Shown here: in pieces, positions 52,419 through 64,000 of the stretch | How the letters are laid out: every line of letters starts with the position of its first letter | Position numbering within the stretch: the first letter of the stretch is position 1 | DNA from: Anolis sagrei | Lineage: Eukaryota > Chordata > Lepidosauria > Squamata > Anolidae | Assembly: GCF_037176765.1 (NCBI RefSeq) | Contig: NC_090021.1 | Coordinates: 149,613,074-149,677,073 of the forward strand | Direction of reading: 5' to 3' | Length of the DNA stretch: 64,000 nt | Notes under the pieces: model-generated | Told to the model about the DNA's origin: nothing | Database searches by the model: none | What the model saw: the letters and a program-made list of their open reading frames with translations, nothing else | Translations under genes and position numbers: made by a program

Positions 52419-52622
52419 GGTTCAAGAACTGTGGCATGTACTACATGCACATCAGCTAGGTTGTGGCATGTAGGTTCAAGAACTGTGGCATGTACTACAT
52501 GCACATCAGCTAGGTTGTGGCATGTAGGTTCAAGAACTGTGGCATGTACTACATGCACATCAGCTAGGTTGTGGCATGTAGGTTCAAGAACTGTGGCATG
52601 TACTACATGCACATCAGCTAGG
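52419..52622 (+). repeat. 54-bp minisatellite, 3.8 identical units
   Basis: Units begin at 52419, 52473, 52527 and 52581 with GGTTCAAGAACTGTGGCATG and contain TACTACATGCACATCAGCTA; the copies look identical. Because 54 is divisible by three, open frames run through on both strands, but they are not genes. Confidence 0.97.
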
Positions 52623-52984
52623 ACAGCATTGGACATATGGCTCAGACACTATTAATGCCTCTCTCAGATATGTATTGGTTCCAGTGGCCCTCAAAGACAT
52701 AAAAAAGAGATTGTTTTTGACCAATCTTAAAGAATTGTGCAGAAATAAACAGTTTAAAATGATTGCTGAGTCCCCGTTCGAGAAGGATGGGATAGAAATG
52801 CGAGAAATAAATAAAATAAATTCCTAGTTTGCCATTATTGGACAAAATATTGGAGGGTGATATCTAATTTCTAGGGGATTTCTCAGAAGACTATTTTAGA
52901 TTTTTGTTCTATTCATATCCTAGTTTGGGATAGGAGTGCTTTGGCCAATTCAGTGCTATGAATGGAAGTGGGGAATGGCCCTGT

Positions 52985-53420
52985 TGAGTCTCTGTGATTT
53001 TAATGCAGACAGGAAAGAGGTGCTCCTCATGACTTGGAAGGCAGATCAGGGAAAAGGAATCCAGCTTCTGTTAGATGGGGTTACACAAGTCAACAGTTTG
53101 GGTGTACTACATTTCGCTTTGAACCTGGAGATCCAGGTTTCTGCAGTGCCTAAAAGTAACTTTGCTCATTTAAAACTTGTGCACCAACTGTGCCCAATCC
53201 TTGAGAAGCTAGATCTAGTCATGGTTGCACATGCTTTAGTTACATCCCGTCTGGATTACTGTAATGCACTCTATGTGAGGCTGGCTTTGAAGTGTGTTCG
53301 GAAACTTCAGCTGGTCCAAAGAACTTCAGCCAGACTGTTAACCAGGGCTGGCTGCAGGGAGCACATAAGTCTCCTGTTGCAACAGCTCCTAAGTCCTAAG
53401 ATCCTCAGGAAAGGCCCTTC
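52985..53420 (+). mobile_element. L2 LINE fragment
   Basis: Encodes NSLGVLHFALNLEIQVSAVP, HALVTSRLDYCNALYVRLAL, KCVRKLQLVQRTSARLLTRA and GCREHISLLLQQLL, the post-polymerase part of L2. It stops before the C-terminal end. Confidence 0.8.
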
Positions 53421-53634
53421 TCATGCAAAGTGCTGGTTATCTATAAAAATAAAATATAGATTTTTTTTACTTACTGTATTGTTATAAGTTATTATTTTAA
53501 CTTACTACGTGGAGTGTGATCAGGTCTTGTCAGGCCTTGTTGTTCTGTTTCTTATTGTGATATGGCCTAAGGGCTAATCAATACAATTACTAAAATAAAT
53601 TATATAAATAAAATAAAAATGCAATGTTTGTTTG

Positions 53635-53915
53635 TGGGATTAACATAATTCAAAAACCACTGGATGAATTGACACCAAATTTGGACACAATACACCTATC
53701 AGGCCAAGTAGTTACCATCACTTATAAAACACTGGAAAACACAGTGGAAGGGACTTAAAAAGCCAAAAAATAAAAAATGCATTACAATGCATGTGCAGAG
53801 CAACATTTATACACATGTACACAAATATATGCACACACATATACACATATACACACACAAAAAACGCATATACACAGACTGGGCCACAGCAACCCGTGGC
53901 AGGAGACTGCTAGTG
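53635..53915 (-). mobile_element. Unclassified element, minus-strand copy
   Basis: On the minus strand the head CTCCTGCCACGGGTTGCTGT leads to a short TATG/TGTG core and the fixed 3' part (GGTGTATTGTGTCCAAATTT, CAATTCATCCAGTGGTTTTT, GAATTATGTTAATCCCAC), matching the ends of the copy at 42047-42606. Confidence 0.65.
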
Positions 53916-54665
53916 ATCTATAAAGTTCTATTTGGCTCTGATCCAGGCTATTTGGACCAGGCTGTGGCATGGCTAGTTAGTAGCTAGCTGCATTATATCA
54001 CTACTGACCAAGAGGTCATGAGTTCAAAGCCAGTTCGAGTCGGAGTGAGCTCCCGACCATTAATTAGTCTAGCTTGCTGTTGACCTATGTAGCCTGAACA
54101 AGTTGGAAGTTTAGGTACCGCTTTATGCGGGGAGGCTAATTTAACTAATTTATGACACCATAAAATCTTCCAGCGGTGTGCGTAAGAATGAGGAAGTACT
54201 CATCAAGGACTTGGTGTCACAAGTGGGTGGTGAAGTGGCAGCTCCCCTTGTGGCCAAAATCGAGCATACCCTCATGAAGCTGGAAAGCTGGAATGTTAAA
54301 TTGCCCCTGTGTCTGTCTATATATGTTGTATGTCTAATGGCATTGGCTGTTTGCCATGAATATATTCATTGTAATCAGCCCTGAGTCCCCTGCGGAATAT
54401 AATTACTGTAAGCAAACAAATAAATAAACATTTGGCAGATTGCATTTCCCTGTATGAACATGCCTAGGCCTAAGATCCTCAGGAAAGGCCCTTCTCTTGT
54501 TTCCACTTCCATCACGAGTGCTGTTGGTGGGAATGCCTTGAAAAGACCTCAATGACTGCTCCTGGGCTCTGGAGCTCTTTGCCTGGGGAAGCCAGAATGA
54601 CCTTCTCCCTGTTCTCCTGTCAGCAGGCTAAAACCTTTTCATTCAGACAAGTCCTTAAAAGAGAA
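53916..54665 (+). mobile_element. L2 fragment interrupted by an L2-tailed SINE
   Basis: L2 pieces at about 53916-53960 (CTATAAAGTTCTATTTGGCT) and 54436-54665 (GATCCTCAGGAAAGGCCCTT). The SINE at about 53960-54433 has a decayed tRNA head, TTTAGGTACCGCTTTATGCG and GGTGAAGTGGCAGCTCCCC, and an L2-like tail, as in 35196-35690. Confidence 0.7.
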
Positions 54666-55405
<740 letters not shown>

Positions 55406-55724
55406 TAAAACCAGCCGGGACAACCCTTGCTGGCCTGACGATTTGTGAATGATAGTGGAAGTTGCCATTCAGCAAGACCAGGGTAACATTTCTTATTCTG
55501 AAATCACATTGTGAGTTTGCACAGTTAGGGGTGCTTGCCAAAAGTTTGACAGACTATCAGTTCCAAATTTTTCAGAAGCTGGGTCTTGTATATAATGTAC
55601 AACTGTGCTTGTTTTTATTGCTATTGCATTCTACATGTTTATCTTTGATTTATTTTCTCTGCATTAAAATCACAGCTTTATTAAACACGCCTTTACAGTA
55701 AGTTCTGCTATTGCCATAATAATA

Positions 55725-56265
55725 ATAATCATCATCATCATCATCTTTATTTGTACCCCACTACCATCTCCCCAAGGGACTTGGTGTGGCTTACATGAGG
55801 CTAAGCCCAAAATACATCAACCAAAACATCAGTAAACACAACATCAATAAACAATCAATAAAATACAAATCTAATAAATCACATGAACATTGCCATCAGC
55901 GGGTCCCCTGGTGGTGCAGCAGGTTAAACTGCTGAGCTGCTGAACTTGTTGACCAAAAGGTTGGTGGTTCGAATCCTCTGAGTGGGGTAAGCTCCCGTTG
56001 TTAGGCCCAGCTTCTGCCAACTTAGTTCGAAAAGATGCAAATGTGAGTAGATCAATAGGTACTGCTTCTGCAGGAAGATAACAGCGCTCCATGAAGTCAT
56101 GCTGGCCACATGACTTGGGATTTATCTATGGACAATGCCGGCTCTTCAGCTTGGAAATGGAGATGAGCATTAACCCCCTGTTATCTGTTTTCTTCACTCC
56201 TTTTAAGCCTCCAATTCTAGGCCTAGACTAGGCTTAACATGAGGGGAAACCTTTACCTTTACTAT
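55725..56265 (+). mobile_element. Reverse L2 tail and plus-strand Sauria SINE
   Basis: 55725-55888 is a minus-strand L2 tail (TTTGTACCCCACTACCATCT). From about 55893 a plus-strand Sauria SINE follows: GGGTCCCCTGGTGGTGCAGC head, GATGCAAATGTGAGTAGATC body, then an unusual TTCTAGGCCTAGACTAGGC segment before AACATGAGGGGAAACC and the CCTTTACC tail. Confidence 0.8.
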
Positions 56266-56545
56266 ACAGTAAGTTCTGCTATTGTCATCAGCACAGTTAG
56301 TTAACAGAGGAGTACTATTTGCAGCACATGAACTCCCAAATGACTATTGTGCCAATTCACCATCTAAAGCTGGTGTCTCTCTGCAACTCAGTTGTTAAAA
56401 GCAACCCCGCGTACTGAGCTGGTGGAGCAATGGTTTAAACCCTTGTGCCGGTAGGACTGCCGACCGAAAGGTCCGTGGTTCGAAACCATGGAGCGGGGTG
56501 AGTTCCTGTCTGTCAGCTCCAGCTTCCCATGTGGGGACATGAGAG
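56266..56545 (+). mobile_element. 160-bp spacer and SINE family 2 head
   Basis: Spacer 56266-56415 (TACAGTAAGTTCTGCTATTG to GTTAAAAGCAACCCCGCG), then SINE 2: GAGCTGGTGGAGCAATGGTT with B box GGTCCGTGGTTCGAAACC and GAGTTCCTGTCTGTCAGCTC. The same arrangement, inverted, is at 46733-47164. Confidence 0.75.
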
Positions 56546-56950
56546 TATTTATTTTTATTTATTTATTTCCTATATTTATAGCCCACCCTTCTCCCTTCCG
56601 AAGGGGGACTCAGGGCAGGCTAACAAAAGCATCATACGATGCTAGCATTATAAAAACCCACAGTACAATCAAAATATTAAAAATATTAAAACAACAATTA
56701 AAACAATTAATTAAGACATATCCATTAAATTGAAATCCAAAAACAAGTCCGGGTCAATTCATTGCCATAAATTGTGTGATCTTCCACTTGCTGCTCACTG
56801 ATCAAATGCTTGGTCCCATAACCAGGTCTTGATTTTCCTTCTAAAAGACAAGAGGGAGGTGGCCAATCTCATATCTCTAGGGAGGGCATTCCATAGGTAG
56901 GGGGCCACTGATGAGAAGGCCGTCTCTCATCCCCATAAACTGCGCAGTGT
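56546..56950 (-). mobile_element. L2 3' region, minus strand
   Basis: TTATAGCCCACCCTTCTCCC, then GACATATCCATTAAATTGAA, GTCCGGGTCAATTCATTGCC and AGGGAGGCATTCC-like C-terminal coding remnants. It is the uninterrupted counterpart of 23425-24215, and ends about 30 bp before the next exon. Confidence 0.8.
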
Positions 56951-56963
56951 TTTATTGTTCTGA

Positions 56964-57984
<1,021 letters not shown>

Positions 57985-58825
57985 CGGTGCAAGGTCCTGG
58001 CTTAAGGTTTGGACCTTCTGTAGTTGCGCCCGTACCTTGGGAAGTCAGATCTGGCCACGGTGGTCCACACTCTTGTTACATCCCAGTTAGATTACTGCAA
58101 CGCACTCTATGTGGGGATGCCTTTGAAGACTGTTCGGAAACTCCAACTAGTCCAGTGGGAGGCAGCCAGATTGCTCACCGGAGCATCATACAGGGAGCAT
58201 ACCACCCCCCTGTTGTGTCAGCTCCACTGGCTGCCGATCCAGTTCCGAGCACAATTCAAAGTACTGGTTTTGACCTACAAAACCCTATACGGTTCCGACC
58301 CAGTGTATTTGTCCAAACGGATCTCCCTCTACGTCCCACCCCGGAGTGGGAGGCCCTGCTCTCGACTCCGCCTCTATCACAAGTGAGGTTGGCGGGGACG
58401 AGGAGCAGGGCCTTCTCGGTGGTGGCCCACCACCTATGGAATTCACTCCCCGGGGAAATTAGATCAGTGACATCACTCCTTTCCTTTAGGAAAAAACTGA
58501 AAGCATGGATTTGGGACCAGGCATTCGGACAATCGGGCAGATAAAGAAAGGACTTTGACAATGGTCAGGAAATGACTAATGGAACTATGGAACTCTGAAA
58601 GATGAAACGCTGAGCATGAGAATAGTTTTATATGATGTGTTATATACAGATTGTTTTGATTGTTTTAACTGTGATAATTGTTTTAACTATGTTTTGTACA
58701 TTATGTGTAATTTGTATAGGCATCAAATTGTGCCTTTTTGTAAACCGCCCTGAGTCCCCCCTCGGGGGTTGAGAAGGGCAGGGTAAAAGTACCCGAAATA
58801 AACAAACAAACAAATAAATAAATAG
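57985..58825 (+). mobile_element. L2 LINE 3' end, about 840 bp
   Basis: Encodes KSDLATVVHTLVTSQLDYCN, ALYVGMPLKTVRKLQLVQWE, AARLLTGASYREHTTPLLCQ, LHWLPIQFRAQFKVLVLTYK, TLYGSDPVYLSKRISLYVP, then in another frame RLAGTRSRAFSVVAHHLWNS and SFRKKLKAWIWDQAFGQSGR. It then has the tail AAACCGCCCTGAGTCCCCCC and (AAAT)n. It is the longest L2 C-terminal copy in the window. Confidence 0.88.
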
Positions 58826-59096
58826 TTGCCATCTTCTTCAAAAGTGAAAAAAACCTACTAGATCCAGTGCTTGGAAATAAATTATTGGGTTGACTCTTTC
58901 GGTGCTTTTAGGTGAACATGTTCTAATCCTATTTTTAAAATACTGGGAAGGAATGGGTGCAGGGATGGAGAATAGCAAGTCTTGAAGAATAGTGAATTGC
59001 TGCTTCTGGAATGACTCCTGTTAGTAGTTCTAACTAGAATAGACCTATTGAATCAATGGGGTTTAGATAAACACTGGCTCACCATTGAGAAATTGA

Positions 59097-59738
<642 letters not shown>

Positions 59739-59759
59739 TGACTGTGTTTATATATTTTT

Positions 59760-59925
59760 TTCTTTCTTGATGTAATTTGATGATGTTGTTTATTGTTTAT
59801 GCTCTGGTTTTATTTTGTTGTAATATGTTGTCTGGGCTTGGCTCCATGTAAGCCGCTCCGAGTCCCCATCGGGGAGATGGTGGCGGGGTATAAATAAAGT
59901 TTATTATTTATTATTGATGCCCTTC
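59760..59925 (+). mobile_element. L2 3' tail
   Basis: GTCTGGGCTTGGCTCCATGT, AAGCCGCTCCGAGTCCCCAT and GGGGAGATGGTGGCGGGG, then TTTATTATTTATTATTG. Confidence 0.8.
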
Positions 59926-60049
59926 TTGTCTGCCTTGACCGGTTCTGCTCTTAGTCCTGGTCTGTGATGAACTTGTAGTAGCTAATGGAAGGAGAGGAAT
60001 ATGCTTTAAATGAGCTGCTTTTCCAAAAATGGCTGGTCCAAATTACTAT

Positions 60050-60250
60050 TATTATTTTTAATTAATTAATTAATTAATCAATTAATTAATTAACTTTATT
60101 TGTACCACACTACCATCTCCCCAAGGGACTCGGTGTGCCTTACATGAGGCCGAGCCCAAACACAACAACAAAAGCAATAAAACATCAATACAAGCAGTTA
60201 AAAAGCATAGACAATAAAGTACACAACATTATCAAAAAAGCAACACATAA
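60050..60250 (-). mobile_element. L2 3' tail, minus strand
   Basis: (AATT)n followed by TTTATTTGTACCACACTACC, ATCTCCCCAAGGGACTCGGT and GGCCGAGCCCAAACACAAC. Confidence 0.75.
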
Positions 60251-60404
60251 TTAAAACAGTGGGAAGGCCAAATGTAGAGTTAAAATTGGAAATAATGCTG
60301 GGCAATCTCTTTCCAGTGTCCCCCATCTCTTGCTCTCTCTCTCTCTCTCTCTCTCTCCATGAAGCCAAACATACCAGGAATAAAAACTACACAAAATCAA
60401 CTAA

Positions 60405-60615
60405 CCCAAAGTTCCTCAAAGTGGACAAGAGCAAAGCAGACCACAATCTCCCAAAGAGGACAAAAGCACAAGGCACTGAGGCTGCTCCCTTGAAAACCTA
60501 GTGCCCTGTACTCTCGCGCTAACTCTTCGCTCAAAATGCTGCTCGCATGTCAAAAGTGAAACCTGGGCCAAACTTTGTAAAATTGAGATGCTCTTAAGCC
60601 AAGGTTCCACTGTAC
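60405..60615. mobile_element. pogo/Tigger-like fragment
   Basis: Ends CTCTTAAGCCAAGGTTCCAC with TGTA, comparable with the right end at 55030. The inside (GTGGACAAGAGCAAAGCAGA) has no reading frame of note. Confidence 0.45.
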
Positions 60616-60679
60616 ACCAAAGTCCTGTGATTTTGCTGAGTTTGTATTTACCCCTATGAACTACAAAGATAATTAAGAT

Positions 60680-61110
60680 CTTCTGGTGGGGCCCTGCTCT
60701 TGGTCCCACCACTTTCGCAATTGCGTCTGGCGGGAACGAGAGACAGGGCCTTTTCTGTGGTGGCCCCTCAGCTATGGAACTATCTCCCGATTGAGATCAG
60801 ATCTGCCCCCTCCCTCCTGTCCTTCAGGAGGTTGGTGAAATCCGGCTATGGAAGGAAGCATTCCCAGAGTAATGATTGAAACTGGCTACAGAACAAAGTT
60901 ATTGACCACACATACGGACTGAGTTGGACATGATTGTATCTTGGCGATTTGGCTTATTTGTAATTTTAATCGATATGTATTTTAACTCGTTATTATATGA
61001 TGTTTTTAGATTGTACTGTTAGCATTGAATCCTTGCTGTAAGCTGGTCTGAGTCCCTCTACGGAGGTTGAAAAGATCGGGATATAAAAGTTTTAAATAAA
61101 TAAATAATAA
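60680..61110 (+). mobile_element. L2 LINE 3' end
   Basis: GGGGCCCTGCTCTTGGTCCC, GGCGGGAACGAGAGACAGGG and a C-terminal coding remnant, then GCTGGTCTGAGTCCCTCTAC and (AAAT)n. Confidence 0.75.
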
Positions 61111-61284
61111 TAAATTTGTGTGCTCATCCCTCCCTAGCTCCATGCCTGTTCTGCCCCTGGAAATTCCTCCTGAATGTGGAGCCCTTTTAATGTGGAGTCC
61201 TTTTAATTGTGTTCTGCATTGTGTGGTTGCGCCCATGGGATGTTTACATCTCCTCAGATATGCCTGCTATCCGAGTGTATAGAG

Positions 61285-61410
61285 CAGTGATTCTCAACCC
61301 TAGGTGTTTTGGCCTACAACTCCCAGAAATCCCAGCCAGTTTACCAGCTGTTAGGATTTCTGGGAGTGGAAGGCCAAAACATCTGGGGACTCACAGGTTG
61401 AGAACCACTG
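61285..61410. mobile_element. Palindromic hAT MITE family 2
   Basis: CAGTGATTCTCAACCCTAGG to CACAGGTTGAGAACCACTG around CTACAACTCCCAGAAATCCC. Flanks GTATAGAG and TTATAGAG match at seven of eight positions. It stands 73 bp before RCBTB1 coding exon 10. Confidence 0.88.
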
Positions 61411-61464
61411 TTATAGAGGAATGTTGCTTTGATTCTGTGAAGACAGAGGAATTTAACATCTTAA

Positions 61465-64000
<2,536 letters not shown>

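Noticed and set aside
52388-52622. CRISPR-like array
   Set aside because: Units are contiguous identical tandem repeats with no variable spacers, in a vertebrate intron.
52400-52655. Repetitive frames of about 80 residues on both strands
   Set aside because: The 54-bp unit is divisible by three and lacks stops; there is no other sign of a gene.

Overview
The window looks like vertebrate nuclear DNA from a squamate reptile, most likely an iguanian lizard close to Anolis. Two things point there. The three protein genes are vertebrate-type, with GT-AG introns. The repeats are a lizard mixture: Sauria-type tRNA SINEs with a BovB-like tail, BovB, CR1, L2 and Vingi LINEs, Penelope elements, hAT and pogo DNA transposons, and a DIRS element.

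Three host genes lie on the plus strand. (1) The last five coding exons of KPNA3 (importin alpha-4) occupy 1664-5588, followed by a long 3' UTR to about 8180. (2) EBPL is complete in four coding exons (11797-22093). It encodes 207 residues and starts in a small CpG-rich promoter. (3) RCBTB1 starts at a second GC-rich promoter (about 24690-24899). Its ten coding exons in the window (32272-61614) encode 484 residues. Only the last exon, about 46 residues by comparison with the human protein, lies beyond position 64000. The order KPNA3-EBPL-RCBTB1 matches human 13q14 read in reverse, except that I find no ARL11 reading frame between EBPL and RCBTB1. The three proteins (nuclear import, a sterol-isomerase-like membrane protein, an RCC1/BTB protein) do not form an obvious pathway; this is conserved synteny, not an operon-like unit.

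Most of the rest is repeats, often nested. Main blocks: L2 plus a Penelope fold-back before the first KPNA3 exon (345-1636); CR1 and Penelope pieces between KPNA3 and EBPL (9030-11655); hAT, Vingi, SINE, pyrimidine-rich and minisatellite DNA in the EBPL introns; a Vingi tail after EBPL; a large inverted duplication (about 25036-27120) in RCBTB1 intron 1; a nearly whole DIRS retroelement (about 36298-40678) in the next-but-one intron; BovB, paired SINEs and a palindromic insertion at 45.5-47.8 kb; and many L2 tails from 49.9 to 61.1 kb.

The most notable structures are: the inverted duplication with a Penelope element and its flanks in both arms; a 364-bp palindromic insertion with a 14-bp target duplication inside a Sauria SINE; a recurrent unclassified element with fixed ends around a low-complexity core; a SINE junction with a templated fold-back; and a composite SINE-spacer-SINE block present twice in opposite orientation. 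No bacterial-style system, CRISPR array or rRNA gene is present. All identifications rest on reading the sequence and on recalled family features; no database search was run.
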